Source of the DNA: DASPSR01 sp035516175
Lineage (GTDB): Bacteria; Nitrospirota; UBA9217
Direction: 5' to 3'
Length of the DNA stretch: 56,268 bases
Assembly (NCBI GenBank): GCA_035516175.1
Contig: DATJAO010000072.1
Coordinates: 1-56,268 of the forward strand
In this document: in pieces, positions 16,049 through 24,150 of the stretch
Layout: every line of letters begins with the position of its first letter
Numbering within the stretch: position 1 is the stretch's first letter
Notes under the pieces: model-generated
What the model was told of the DNA's origin: nothing
What the model saw: only the letters and a program-made list of their open reading frames with translations
The model's database searches: none
Position numbers and translations under genes: made by a program

Positions 16049-16711
16049 ATGAGCGAGACATTTCTCAAGATAAGAAAGGACTTTCACGCGGCGATTTCCA
16101 TGGACCCCGCGGCGACGAGCAAACTGGAGGTCGCCCTAACCTATGCAGGGTTTCACGCTCTCCTGTTCTACCGCTTCGCGCATGGTCTCTGGAAAAAGCG
16201 TTTCCCGTTCATTCCGCGTGCCCTGTCGCAGCTTGCACGGTTCCTTACGGGCATCGAGATACATCCGGGCGCTACCATCGGATCAGGGATGTTCATCGAC
16301 CACGGCATGGGCGTGGTGATTGGCGAGACCAGCGAGATCGGCGACAACGTCACTCTGTTCCAGGGAGTGACACTGGGGGGGACGGGGAAGCTGCGCGGCA
16401 AACGCCATCCTACGCTCGGGAGCCATGTGGTCGTGGGAGCCGGCGCCAAGGTGCTCGGGCCTATCAAGATCGGCGATTATGTGAAGATCGGGGCGAACTC
16501 GGTCGTACTCCAGGATGTGCCGGACCACTCCACCGTTGTGGGAATCCCCGGGAAAATCGTGAGGATCAAGGATGAGCGCGTGGCGGACGAAGCGCTCCTC
16601 GATCATATCCACATACCAGACCCCATTGCAGACCGATTCATTGACCTTCAGGTGCAGATTGATAGTCTGAAGAAGGAACTGGAGAGCATTAAGAGCAAAG
16701 CAAAGGGCTGA
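16049..16711 (+). CDS. cysE: Serine O-acetyltransferase
   Basis: A 220-residue left-handed beta-helix acetyltransferase that makes O-acetylserine, the direct precursor of cysteine. Seen: an N-terminal helical part (1-70) including YRFAHGLWKKRFPFIPRALSQLARFLTGIEIHPGA, then hexapeptide repeats with the catalytic DHGMGVVIGETSEIGDNVTLFQGVTLGGTGK and VVGAGAKVLGPIKIGDYVKIGANSVV, and a helical C-terminus. It is the shorter form typical of Gram-positives and anaerobes. No cysK is adjacent. It is convergent with the OsmC gene. Confidence 0.93.
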   Translation: MSETFLKIRKDFHAAISMDPAATSKLEVALTYAGFHALLFYRFAHGLWKKRFPFIPRALSQLARFLTGIEIHPGATIGSGMFIDHGMGVVIGETSEIGDNVTLFQGVTLGGTGKLRGKRHPTLGSHVVVGAGAKVLGPIKIGDYVKIGANSVVLQDVPDHSTVVGIPGKIVRIKDERVADEALLDHIHIPDPIADRFIDLQVQIDSLKKELESIKSKAKG

Positions 16712-16721
16712 TATCTGATCC

Positions 16722-16769
16722 GGGATGAATGACGAAAAGCTTGATCACTCCCGTGGTCGTTCATCCAGC
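16722..16769. other. Inverted repeat between convergent cysE and osmC genes
   Basis: GGATGAATGAC (16722-16732) pairs with GTCGTTCATCC (about 16757-16767) with one mismatch and a 24-nt loop. It could act as a weak bidirectional terminator or processing stem, but there is no strong T-tract. Confidence 0.3.
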
Positions 16770-16770
16770 A

Positions 16771-17190
16771 TCACTCTTCAATGATCCTGTAGCTGTGCGT
16801 GATGGCGCCTGCTTTGGCGAGTGTCGCGCCAACAGAACAGTACTTTTCCAGGCTCAGGGCTATGGCGCGCTCGACAGCCTCTTTCTCCACGCCCTTGCCT
16901 TTCACGACATATTCGATGTGGACTTCCTTGTAGATCTTCGGGTAGGAGTCTGACTTTTCGCCCTTTACGTTGATCTCAAGCCCGGCGACTTGCTGCCTTT
17001 TTTTCCGGAGGATCGATATGACATCCATGCCTGAGCAGCCGCCGAAGCCCACGAGCAAGAGCTCCATGGGACGAAAGCCGGCGTTGATCCCGCCCGCATC
17101 GTCATCAGCGTCCATGGTAAGGGTGTGGCCAGATGTCGCCCTTCCCGTGAACTGCATGCCCTGGACAAGCGTTACTTTAGCCTCAACCAT
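16771..17190 (-). CDS. OsmC/Ohr-family protein
   Basis: A 139-residue OsmC-fold protein. These thiol-dependent peroxidases reduce organic hydroperoxides, or in the YhfA-like branch have unknown roles. Seen: FRPMELLLVGFGGCSGMDVI with one conserved Cys (the first redox Cys position) and KYCSVGATLAKAGAITHSYRI with the second Cys, matching the two-cysteine arrangement of the YhfA-type subgroup. Start ATG with a GGGGAG upstream. It has a strong promoter (17224-17252). Confidence 0.88.
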   Translation of the reverse strand: MVEAKVTLVQGMQFTGRATSGHTLTMDADDDAGGINAGFRPMELLLVGFGGCSGMDVISILRKKRQQVAGLEINVKGEKSDSYPKIYKEVHIEYVVKGKGVEKEAVERAIALSLEKYCSVGATLAKAGAITHSYRIIEE

Positions 17191-17223
17191 GTTTTTCTCC
17201 CCAGCAGATAGTAAATTTCCAAG

Positions 17224-17252
17224 ATGCTATCAGATGTCAGGGCGCGTGTCAA
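17224..17252 (-). promoter_or_regulatory. Promoter of the OsmC gene
   Basis: On the minus strand: TTGACA (plus positions 17247-17252), a 17-bp spacer and TAGCAT (17224-17229). The leader of about 25-30 nt carries GGGGAG. Confidence 0.7.
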
Positions 17253-17888
17253 TAAGAATGGGGGGCATACGGCATTATATCGAGGTAAAATTATAAAAAT
17301 ATTTCCCTTTTTTTATCGTGGACATAGCATCTTTTAATGATATATTATTCTCCTGCCATGATGCATGTACCATGATGCGGTTAAATTTATCGGGTATTCG
17401 GATTATGTGGTTGATGTCAATTATCCAAGGATATTTCTAATTTAATATGTCAGGTTGATTTTTTAATTCTTTCTTCGGTTGGTTACATGCTGGAGCAATT
17501 GCCGATTGGATGTTTTGGAAATTGTAATATATTTCCTGAAACAGACAATGATTGCACAATTTGATAATTTAATGTTTCACCTCGGATTAATTAGTGAACA
17601 ATATTCTATGGAATCGATGTAGCATTCTCTGGCAACCTGTTTGACACAAAGTTGTCGGACGACTTCCTATTCGTTTTTTTCAGTTGTTGCTTTACATCAA
17701 GTATAGTATGCTGATGTCATCAGGGGACAGTAACAATTTATCGTTATACTGATGATGTAAAAGATAAAAAAAAACTCTTAACAAGTCGTAGTTGGTTCTA
17801 TCAGAACAGCCTTAAAACAAATGCATGGCTTCACATGGTCCATGCAGATAGCTCACAAGCTGATTGTCGGATGGCAACGGATATTTTT
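17253..17888. other. AT-rich gene-poor region upstream of the dsr locus
   Basis: This stretch is visibly richer in A and T than its neighbours and has no full gene. A 25-codon plus-strand frame (17487-17564) reads MLEQLPIGCFGNCNIFPETD and then NDCTI; its Cys spacing resembles a metal-binding peptide, but no ribosome binding site precedes it. A dyad CTGATG-T-CATCAG lies at 17711-17723, and TACATCAAGTATAG (17692-17705) is imperfectly mirrored by TATACTGATGATGTA (17745-17759). Confidence 0.45.
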
Positions 17889-18185
17889 ATGAAAGAAATA
17901 TATTGTGTTAAATGTGGCAACATGTTTGATCCTAAAACAAATCGAGCATTTATTTTTCCTAAACTCCCCCCAGAAGAACAGATCTGGCCACTTCCCGCTT
18001 TAGAAAATATGCATAAGGAATTGAAGAATTTTAATATTGTAAAATGTCCAAAGTGCGGCAGTGAATTCAAATCTAATAAATCAAGAATCCTTTTCGTATT
18101 TTCACCAATGGGGTACTTGATATTTAGCATAGCTTTTATAATGTTGTTCGTCTTATATGTTATTCTGTTTGTTGTTAAGAAATAA
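17889..18185 (+). CDS. Small membrane protein with zinc ribbon
   Basis: A 98-residue protein. Two CxxC pairs (Cys 6/Cys 9 in YCVKCGN and Cys 53/Cys 56 in VKCPKCGS) form a zinc ribbon, followed by one strongly hydrophobic helix (about 66-96) ending VVKK. The function is not recognised. Earlier in-frame starts at 17835 and 17871 are possible; I prefer 17889 because zinc ribbons usually begin within a few residues of Met. No start has a good ribosome binding site. Codon use is AT-rich like its surroundings and unlike the flanking genes, which suggests separate origin. Confidence 0.5.
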   Translation: MKEIYCVKCGNMFDPKTNRAFIFPKLPPEEQIWPLPALENMHKELKNFNIVKCPKCGSEFKSNKSRILFVFSPMGYLIFSIAFIMLFVLYVILFVVKK

Positions 18186-18475
18186 ATCAGCTTAATCTGC
18201 AAACATCGAGCACTGGTATAGAACAACCAAATTATCCGAGTTTTAAGCATAATGTAGAGTTAATATTGTTTGCAACTTCAACCACTTAATCCGCATAGCC
18301 AATTTATCTTATTAATAAATGACTTTTTTTTACCGGTTTAATGTGAATGCTGGCAGCCAACTTGCATAAATATTTATCCCCGCTTATAAGGTTTTTTCGA
18401 CGGTATATAACTGGCTGTATTTACTTGCATTGCGAAGTTATATTCTAAACCCTGCAAATTATCACGAGTTATGGT
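18186..18475. other. AT-rich intergenic sequence, nothing recognised
   Basis: AT-rich continuation of the region before dsrA. No open frame with a plausible start, no clear terminator and no repeat family seen here. Confidence 0.4.
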
Positions 18476-18601
18476 TCAATTAGTTTTTTTTATTTGACTA
18501 AAACGCTCTGTAAACATAGAATCGAATGTCTTAATGGTTTCATGTGCACAGCAGCCAATGGCTGACAGTACCAGTTTGCCATATTTTCCTTCCTGAGTCA
18601 T
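18476..18601 (-). pseudogene. Possible small ORF or gene remnant
   Basis: A 41-codon minus-strand frame from ATG 18601 to TGA 18476 reads MTQEGKYGKLVLSAIGCCAH and then ETIKTFDSMFTERFSQIKKTN. The frame stays open 16 codons further upstream to RTKIIKVCGPPFYCSIKF, then meets a stop. The composition looks protein-like, with Cys pairs and a hydrophobic core, but there is no ribosome binding site. It may be the tail of a lost gene. No family is recognised. Confidence 0.3.
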
Positions 18602-18720
18602 AAATTTTATTGAACAATAGAAAGGGGGACCACATACCTTAATAATTTTCGTACGCTGTCGTTAAAGCGCGCTGAGGATTACGGTGCAATACAGTTTTTC
18701 CAGAAATTGTTATTGAAGCT

Positions 18721-18778
18721 ATGTGATAGCACAACAGCAGAAGATTGCTACAGTGAAATAATTCTATAAGGAGGATTT
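18721..18778 (+). promoter_or_regulatory. dsrAB leader with dyad and strong ribosome binding site
   Basis: TGTGATAGCACA (18722-18733) has TGTG/CACA half-sites separated by 4 bp, as in CRP/FNR-family operators, although the spacing differs from the usual 6. AAGGAGG (18769-18775) lies 7 bp before the dsrA ATG. The promoter itself is not clear by eye. Confidence 0.35.
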
Positions 18779-18782
18779 TCTA

Positions 18783-19961
18783 ATGAGCAAAGATGGTAAG
18801 ACACCTATGCTTGACGACCTGGAAAAAGGCGCATGGCCGAGTTTCGTAAAAGAGATCAAGAAGGCCGCAAAGAGGAGTAATACGGCGCATGATCTGCTCG
18901 GCATCCTTGAGAGATCATATAAGGACAAAGTTACCCACTGGAAGCACGGCGGCATCGTGGGCGTCCTCGGTTACGGCGGCGGCGTTATCGGCCGTTACTG
19001 TGACCTCCCGGAAGAATACCCGGGTGTTGCTCATTTCCACACCGTTCGTGTCAATCAGCCCTCCGGATTCTACTATACGGCGAGTGCGCTCCGCGAAGTC
19101 ATGGATATATGGGACAAATACGGTAGCGGTCTGACGAACATGCACGGATCAACGGGCGACCTCGTCCTCCTCGGCACGCAGACCGACAAGCTTGAGCCCA
19201 TCTTCGCCGAGCTTACCGCGAAGGGCTGGGACCTCGGCGGCTCCGGCTCCTGCCTCCGCACCCCGAGTTCCTGCGTGGGCATGTCCCGTTGCGAGTTCTC
19301 GAATATCGACGCCATGAACATATGCCATACGTTCACTCATAAGTTCCAGGACGAGCTGCACCGTCCCGCCTTCCCGTACAAGTTCAAGATCAAGGTCTCC
19401 GGCTGCGCAAACGACTGCACCGCCGCAGTGGCCCGCGCTGATATGTCCATCATCGGTACCTGGCGTGATAACATCAGGATCGATCAGGCAGAAGTCAAGA
19501 AGGCTGCCAAGGATATGGACATCAAGACCGAAGTCACGGACATGTGCCCGACCAAGTGCATGAGCTGGGACGGCAGCACCCTCAAGATCAATGACAAGGA
19601 TTGCAGCCGCTGCATGCACTGCATCAACCGCATGCCCAAGGCACTCCGCCCCGGCAAAGAGAAGGGCGCAACCATCATGTTGGGCGGCAAGGCCCCGATC
19701 GTGACCGGAGCTCTCATGAGCTGGGTCATCGTGCCTTTCATGAAGCTCGAAGCACCGTATGATAACCTGGAAGACCTTATCCGCAAGCTTTGGGAATGGT
19801 GGGATGAGCACGGAAAGAACCGCGAGCGCATCGGCGAACTCGTAGACCGTATGGGCATGAGGTCCATGCTCGAAGCAACCGGCCTCAAACCTATACCGCA
19901 GATGGTGAAAGCGCCGAGGACCAATCCCTACGTGTTCTGGGCACCGGGTGAAGTGAAGTAA
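18783..19961 (+). CDS. dsrA: Dissimilatory sulfite reductase alpha subunit
   Basis: A 392-residue DsrA, cytoplasmic siroheme-[4Fe-4S] enzyme subunit that with DsrB reduces sulfite by six electrons and loads DsrC. Seen: Cys-x5-Cys (Cys 164/Cys 170, SSCVGMSRCEF) and Cys-x3-Cys (Cys 208/Cys 212, SGCANDC) that hold the siroheme-coupled cluster; an inserted ferredoxin domain with Cys 255, 259, 274, 277 and 280 (CPTKC, CSRCMHC); and sulfite-site residues such as the Arg in HTVRVNQP. Length is in the usual range. First gene of the dsr locus, 41 bp before dsrB, with a strong AAGGAGG. The dsrD gene in the same locus marks it as reductive type. Confidence 0.98.
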   Translation: MSKDGKTPMLDDLEKGAWPSFVKEIKKAAKRSNTAHDLLGILERSYKDKVTHWKHGGIVGVLGYGGGVIGRYCDLPEEYPGVAHFHTVRVNQPSGFYYTASALREVMDIWDKYGSGLTNMHGSTGDLVLLGTQTDKLEPIFAELTAKGWDLGGSGSCLRTPSSCVGMSRCEFSNIDAMNICHTFTHKFQDELHRPAFPYKFKIKVSGCANDCTAAVARADMSIIGTWRDNIRIDQAEVKKAAKDMDIKTEVTDMCPTKCMSWDGSTLKINDKDCSRCMHCINRMPKALRPGKEKGATIMLGGKAPIVTGALMSWVIVPFMKLEAPYDNLEDLIRKLWEWWDEHGKNRERIGELVDRMGMRSMLEATGLKPIPQMVKAPRTNPYVFWAPGEVK

Positions 19962-20002
19962 CCTTAAACTCAAGAGAATAATTCCAAGGAGGGAAACCTA
20001 TA

Positions 20003-21076
20003 ATGGCTGACAAACCGAAAAGAATAACAGACATTGGTGCGCCTGATTATCATAAATTCCTGCCTCCCGTGATCGCAAAGAACTACGGGAAGTGGAAGTA
20101 CCATGAATATATCAACAAGGGCGCGATGAAACACGTCTCTGAGACCGGCGACGAGGTCTACACCGTGCGTATGGCGACGCCCCGTCTTGTGAGTACGGAC
20201 TATATCCGCGAGATGTGCGACCTTGCCGAGAAGTTCAGCGGTGGGTATCTCCGCTGGACGACCCGCCACAACGTCGAATTCTTCCCCGAGAAGGGGCAGG
20301 TCGACGCGCTCCAGGCCGAGCTCAAGAAGCGCGGCCATCTGGTCGGCGGCATCGGTTACGGCATCAGCAACGTGGTCCATACCCAGGGTTGGGTGCACTG
20401 CCATACCCCGGCAACGGACGCATCGGGCGTGGTGAAGGCGGTCATGGATGAACTCCATGAGTACTTCACCAACAAAAGCCTCCCCGCACGCGTCAGAATC
20501 GCCCTGGCCTGCTGCCTGAACATGTGCGGTGCGGTGCACTGTTCCGACATCGCTATCCTCGGCATTCACCGCAAGCCGCCGAAGGTAAATGACGCTACCC
20601 TCGGGAACCAGTGCGAGATCCCGACGACCATCGCATCCTGCCCCACCGGCGCCATCAGCCCGAACCCGGCTGCCAAGTCCGTGAAGATCAAGGATGAACG
20701 CTGCATGTATTGCGGCAACTGTTACACGATGTGCCCCTCGCTTCCGATCGCCGACGGAACCGGCGATGGCATAGCCATCTACGTCGGCGGTAAGGTGTCC
20801 AACGCCCGCGGTCCGGCACGTATGTCCAAGCTGGCCATTCCGTTCCTCCCGAACAATCCTCCGCGCTGGCCCGAGGTCGTACAGGCGGTCAAGCACCTGG
20901 TAGAGGTCTATGCCAAGGACGCGCATAAGCACGAACGCTATGGTGAGTGGATCGAGCGGATCGGCTGGGAGCGGTTCTTCAAGCTTACTGGCATTCCGTT
21001 CACGTATCAGCATATCGATGACTTCACCTTTGCACGCGAATCATTCAGAATGACGCCGACCTTCAAGTGGGAATAG
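20003..21076 (+). CDS. dsrB: Dissimilatory sulfite reductase beta subunit
   Basis: A 357-residue DsrB, partner of DsrA in the alpha2-beta2 complex. Seen: RLVSTDYIREMCDLAEKFSGGYLRWTTRHN in the siroheme-pocket half, GWVHCHTPATD, ALACCLNMCGAVHCSD (Cys 170, 171, 175, 180) and a complete ferredoxin motif DERCMYCGNCYTMCP (Cys 234, 237, 240, 244). AAGGAGGG precedes the ATG. A strong hairpin terminator follows the stop (21098-21128), before dsrD. Confidence 0.98.
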   Translation: MADKPKRITDIGAPDYHKFLPPVIAKNYGKWKYHEYINKGAMKHVSETGDEVYTVRMATPRLVSTDYIREMCDLAEKFSGGYLRWTTRHNVEFFPEKGQVDALQAELKKRGHLVGGIGYGISNVVHTQGWVHCHTPATDASGVVKAVMDELHEYFTNKSLPARVRIALACCLNMCGAVHCSDIAILGIHRKPPKVNDATLGNQCEIPTTIASCPTGAISPNPAAKSVKIKDERCMYCGNCYTMCPSLPIADGTGDGIAIYVGGKVSNARGPARMSKLAIPFLPNNPPRWPEVVQAVKHLVEVYAKDAHKHERYGEWIERIGWERFFKLTGIPFTYQHIDDFTFARESFRMTPTFKWE

Positions 21077-21097
21077 GAGTGTCGCACTGACTACACG

Positions 21098-21128
21098 CCG
21101 GCCCCGGCATTCATCCGGGGCCGGTTTT
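21098..21128 (+). terminator. Strong hairpin with T-run between dsrB and dsrD
   Basis: Perfect 10-bp stem CCGGCCCCGG (21098-21107) and CCGGGGCCGG (21115-21124), 7-nt loop, then TTTT. It lies 22 bp after the dsrB stop and 38 bp before dsrD. It should reduce read-through and so lower dsrD-cobB expression relative to dsrAB. Confidence 0.8.
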
Positions 21129-21165
21129 CTGATGCTGTGAACAATCTATCCGGAGGGGAGCGACT

Positions 21166-21396
21166 ATGGACGCTGCTGAACTGACAAAAAAAGTATATGA
21201 GCTGGTGGAAAAGAACCAGGGCAAGAAAAAAATGAAGGCCGGAGACATCACCAAGGCCATGGAAGCGGAAGGCGCGACGCGGGATGAGGTGAAGGCCGCA
21301 ATCCGCGAGCTGGTTGACGGTGGCAAATTGGTGTATTCCTACTTCGGTGGTAGCTTTATTGAGATCCCCCACAAGGAAGGTTCGGCAAATCCGTAA
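21166..21396 (+). CDS. dsrD: Dissimilatory sulfite reductase activator DsrD
   Basis: A 76-residue winged-helix protein. DsrD is found in organisms with reductive DsrAB and has been reported to activate sulfite reductase. Seen: a helical start LTKKVYELVEKNQGKKKMKAGDI, the recognition-helix region TKAMEAEGATRDEVKAAIREL and the wing VDGGKLVYSYFGGSFIEIP. GGAGGGGAG precedes the ATG. Its stop overlaps the cobB start by one base (TAATG). A terminator lies between it and dsrB. Confidence 0.95.
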   Translation: MDAAELTKKVYELVEKNQGKKKMKAGDITKAMEAEGATRDEVKAAIRELVDGGKLVYSYFGGSFIEIPHKEGSANP

Positions 21397-22790
21397 TGCC
21401 TGCTGTCCCGAGGCTGGCAATTTCTGCGACGCGCGGAGGGCTGGGAAAGACCACTCTCTCGCTCGGCATAATCGCTGCCTGGCATAAGAAAGGCAGACGG
21501 GTTGCGGTCTTTAAGAAGGGACCTGATTTTATAGATGCCGGATGGCTTGGAGTGGCAGCAGGCAGGCCCTGCTATAATCTGGATCTCTTCATCATGGAAA
21601 AAGAAAGTATCCTGCAGTCATTCACCGACCACACGATAGGTGTGGATGCGGCGGTGATCGAGGGGAACCGGGGACTCTATGATGGAGTTGACGAGTCCGG
21701 CACCTATAGTACAGCGCGTTTGACAAAACTGCTCAAATCACCCGTTCTGCTTATCGTCGACTGCACCAAGGCCTCAAGCACGGTCGGGGCAGTTGTCCTC
21801 GGGTGTCAGAAATACGACCCTGAAGTTGATATCAGGGGGGTCATTTTAAATAACGTATCACCGGGCCGGCATGAATCGGTCGTAAGGAAGGCTATTGAAC
21901 AGGTGAGCGGCCTGTTGGTCGTGGGAGCGGTGCCGAGGCAGAGGAAAGGTGAGTTCCCCGAACGCCACATGGGGCTGACACCGTTCCATGAGCATCCCGA
22001 GGTGGACCAGGCAATAAGCGCTTCAGCTGTCTTAGCAGAAAAATATCTTGACCTTGACGCAGTGTGGAATATTGCGTGTCGTGCTTCCGAGCTGGCGATG
22101 CCTGAGAAGCCAGCGGCAGTATTCCTTGATCACGGGGAAGATCAGGTTACTGTAGGAGTCATAAAAGATACTGCTTTTCAGTTCTATTATCCCGATAATT
22201 TGGAAGCCCTCGAACAGCAGGGAGCTCGAATATGTGAGATCAATGCCCTAAGGGACAGGACGCTTCCTGAGATAGATGCTCTTTATATCGGCGGAGGTTT
22301 TCCCGAGACGCAGGCGGCAGAGCTTGCAGCGAATGAGGGATTCTGCAGGGCCTTGAAGGCTGCTGCCGAGAACGGATTGCCAATCTATGCGGAGTGCGGC
22401 GGTCTGATCTATCTCGGGCGTAGTCTGAAAGTTGATGAACGCACATATCCCATGACGTCGGTGTTGCCAATTGATTTCGTTCTTGAAAAAAGACCACAGG
22501 CGCATGGCTATACAATATTGGAAGTCAGGGGTCCAAATCCGTTCTTTGAAAAGGGCGTCATTATCCGGGGGCATGAATTTCATTACTCACGGATTGTGAA
22601 TCTTGACGATTTACCTCCAATGGCGTATTATATGAAACGCGGGGCCGGGATAAACAGTACGGAAGACGGGATCGTGTATAAGAATGTGCTGGCATGTTAT
22701 ACGCATCTCCATGCACTGGGGACGCCCCAGTGGGCCGGGGCCATGGTCGGGAAGGCACGCGAGTACAGAAAACGGAAGCAGGAAGCGTAG
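21396..22790 (+). CDS. dsrN: Cobyrinate a,c-diamide synthase (CobB/CbiA; DsrN)
   Basis: A 464-residue ATP-dependent amidotransferase. N-terminal dethiobiotin-synthetase-like domain with P-loop ATRGGLGKTT (about 11-20) and KKGPDFIDAGWL; C-terminal class I glutamine amidotransferase (about 255-450) with YIGGGFPETQA and the nucleophile Cys in YAECGGLIYLG. In dsr operons this homologue (dsrN) is proposed to amidate siroheme to make the siroamide of DsrAB. Because no other cobalamin genes are nearby, the DsrN role is favoured over cobalamin synthesis. It overlaps dsrD by one base. Confidence 0.92.
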   Translation: MPAVPRLAISATRGGLGKTTLSLGIIAAWHKKGRRVAVFKKGPDFIDAGWLGVAAGRPCYNLDLFIMEKESILQSFTDHTIGVDAAVIEGNRGLYDGVDESGTYSTARLTKLLKSPVLLIVDCTKASSTVGAVVLGCQKYDPEVDIRGVILNNVSPGRHESVVRKAIEQVSGLLVVGAVPRQRKGEFPERHMGLTPFHEHPEVDQAISASAVLAEKYLDLDAVWNIACRASELAMPEKPAAVFLDHGEDQVTVGVIKDTAFQFYYPDNLEALEQQGARICEINALRDRTLPEIDALYIGGGFPETQAAELAANEGFCRALKAAAENGLPIYAECGGLIYLGRSLKVDERTYPMTSVLPIDFVLEKRPQAHGYTILEVRGPNPFFEKGVIIRGHEFHYSRIVNLDDLPPMAYYMKRGAGINSTEDGIVYKNVLACYTHLHALGTPQWAGAMVGKAREYRKRKQEA

Positions 22791-22805
22791 AAAGCAGGCA
22801 TTATC

Positions 22806-23162
22806 TTGAGGGCAGGGACAAGGGAAGGAGTCGAGCCGGTCTGTCCGTTTTGCAGAAGCAGGCTTCAGCGGCCGACTACGATGCGCATCAGTTCAGCGGA
22901 AAACGTGCTCGGCGGGACGTGTGCTCAATGTGGTGCCCTGTTTATCGTTGACCCAACGAGTAAGAATGTTGGGGAAGTGATGATGCAAGCTCTCGACATG
23001 GCAGCGGCCCAACTCTCGAAAGACAGCTCCCAGATGGTTGCCGGCGAGGATTACGATGATGCAGTGTTGAGCTATGATTGGCGGACGCACCGGTCTTCGG
23101 GCGCTCCAAAAGGTTTTATGGATGGATGCGGTCGACTTTATATCATCAAAACAAAAAAATAA
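22806..23162 (+). CDS. Zinc-ribbon protein of the dsr locus, TTG start
   Basis: A 118-residue protein with two CxxC pairs (Cys 13/Cys 16 in CPFC, Cys 39/Cys 42 in CAQC) that form a rubredoxin-like zinc or iron knuckle, followed by a helical segment (VGEVMMQALDMAAAQLSKD) and a C-terminal block VLSYDWRTHRSSGAP and GFMDGCGRLYIIKTKK. The TTG at 22806 is the only start that keeps both CxxC pairs. It lies 15 bp after cobB and 112 bp before dsrC, so it belongs to the dsr locus. Its function is unknown; an electron-transfer or metal-binding role is only a guess. Confidence 0.65.
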   Translation: MRAGTREGVEPVCPFCRSRLQRPTTMRISSAENVLGGTCAQCGALFIVDPTSKNVGEVMMQALDMAAAQLSKDSSQMVAGEDYDDAVLSYDWRTHRSSGAPKGFMDGCGRLYIIKTKK

Positions 23163-23274
23163 AATCATTCTCTGACCGCGGTGATGGCAGAGTGATCTGA
23201 ATACGGCAAAGAGGCAACCAAGAGTGGGATGCTCACGAAGCTCCCAAAAATTATTCATGAAAGGGGAATGAACA

Positions 23275-23610
23275 ATGGCAACAATTGACGTAAAAGGCAA
23301 GACGATTGAAGTGGATGAGGATGGGTTTTTGGCGAATCTGGACGATTGGAATATGGATGTCGCGAATTACTTCGCGCAGGTCGAAGGAATCGATATGACC
23401 GATCAGCACTGGGAAGTCGTGAATTTCCTGCGCGACTACTATAAACAATACCAGATCGCGCCCATGATTAAGATCCTCGTAAAGGAAATCGGTAAGAAGC
23501 TCGGTCCCGACAAGGGCAATACCAAATATCTCTACGAGCTCTATCCGGGTGGTCCTGCAAAGCAGGCATGCAAAATCGCAGGCCTTCCGAAGCCGACCGG
23601 CTGCGTATAG
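23275..23610 (+). CDS. dsrC: DsrC sulfur-carrier protein
   Basis: A 111-residue DsrC/TusE-family protein that accepts sulfur from DsrAB as a trisulfide between its two C-terminal cysteines. The C-terminal arm PAKQACKIAGLPKPTGCV carries both: Cys 99 and the penultimate Cys 110, 11 residues apart, as in functional DsrC. TusE-type proteins keep only the last one. The N-terminal helices (about 20-75; DEDGFLANLDDWN, QHWEVVNFLRDYY) match the family. AAAGGGG precedes the ATG. Directly downstream are the ferredoxin and the DsrHEF-like genes. Confidence 0.97.
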   Translation: MATIDVKGKTIEVDEDGFLANLDDWNMDVANYFAQVEGIDMTDQHWEVVNFLRDYYKQYQIAPMIKILVKEIGKKLGPDKGNTKYLYELYPGGPAKQACKIAGLPKPTGCV

Positions 23611-23873
23611 AACCTGCTGCTGCGACAGCATCAAACACCGATCCCGTCCGTAACGGTGAGGGTGCAGGGCCGCAATATGCTCGTCGAAAGTTGATAATCC
23701 CTGTACGCATTCAGGCCTATAGCGGCCGCAGCCGGGACCGGATGGTCTTCTGTAAAGGGGAACATCAATGGGCATGGTGAGTCGTGTTCCTGCAGGAGCA
23801 CCAAGGCGGCAATCGATATGAACTGTTGGGGCGGGCGAGAAGATCTATTTTCCTGAAGGAGGAATGCTATACG
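23611..23873. other. Spacer between dsrC and ferredoxin, no gene supported
   Basis: 263 bp with short overlapping frames on both strands but no convincing start. GAAGGAGG (23855-23862) near its end is the ribosome binding site of the ferredoxin gene. Confidence 0.5.
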
Positions 23874-24059
23874 ATGTATATGGTAACAATAGACAAGAAC
23901 AAGTGTGATGGCGACGGCACCTGCGTGAATGTCTGCCCCCAGTCGGTATTCAAACTGGAAGGCGGCAAGGCCGATCCCGTGAATATGTCCGAGTGTATCA
24001 ATTGTCTGACCTGCGTGGAAAACTGCCCGCAGCAGGCGATCACGGTTACCGAGATTTAA
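23874..24059 (+). CDS. Small ferredoxin, Asp-ligand type (copy 1)
   Basis: A 61-residue bacterial dicluster-type ferredoxin. Cluster II ligands Cys 41, 44 and 47 (CINCLTC) with Cys 21. Cluster I ligands Cys 11, Cys 17 and Cys 51, where the second ligand position is Asp 14 (CDGDGTC) and not Cys. An Asp in this place is known from Pyrococcus furiosus ferredoxin, where it makes the cluster labile or interconvertible between [3Fe-4S] and [4Fe-4S]. ATG 23874 follows GAAGGAGG. A terminator follows at 24085. A near-identical copy (55 of 61 residues) lies after dsrP at 31164. Confidence 0.92.
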   Translation: MYMVTIDKNKCDGDGTCVNVCPQSVFKLEGGKADPVNMSECINCLTCVENCPQQAITVTEI

Positions 24060-24084
24060 TGAGATAATAGACGATCATACCAAC

Positions 24085-24117
24085 GGGGATAGTTGAAAAA
24101 TTATCCCCTGTTTTTTT
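24085..24117 (+). terminator. Terminator after ferredoxin copy 1
   Basis: GGGGATA (24085-24091), a 10-nt loop, TATCCCC (24102-24108) and a run of seven T (24111-24117). A similar GGGGATA stem ends the second ferredoxin gene. Confidence 0.8.
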
Positions 24118-24150
24118 ATTAAAAATACGCTGCGGGGAGGTGAACATTTT

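Noticed and set aside
18722..18733. TGTGATAGCACA considered as a definite HcpR/CRP site for dsrAB
   Set aside because: Half-sites fit but spacing is 4 bp and not the usual 6, and the promoter is not located, so it is only noted in the dsrAB leader entry.
19970..21013. 347-codon minus-strand frame opposite dsrB
   Set aside because: Antisense shadow of dsrB; composition is unlike a real protein.
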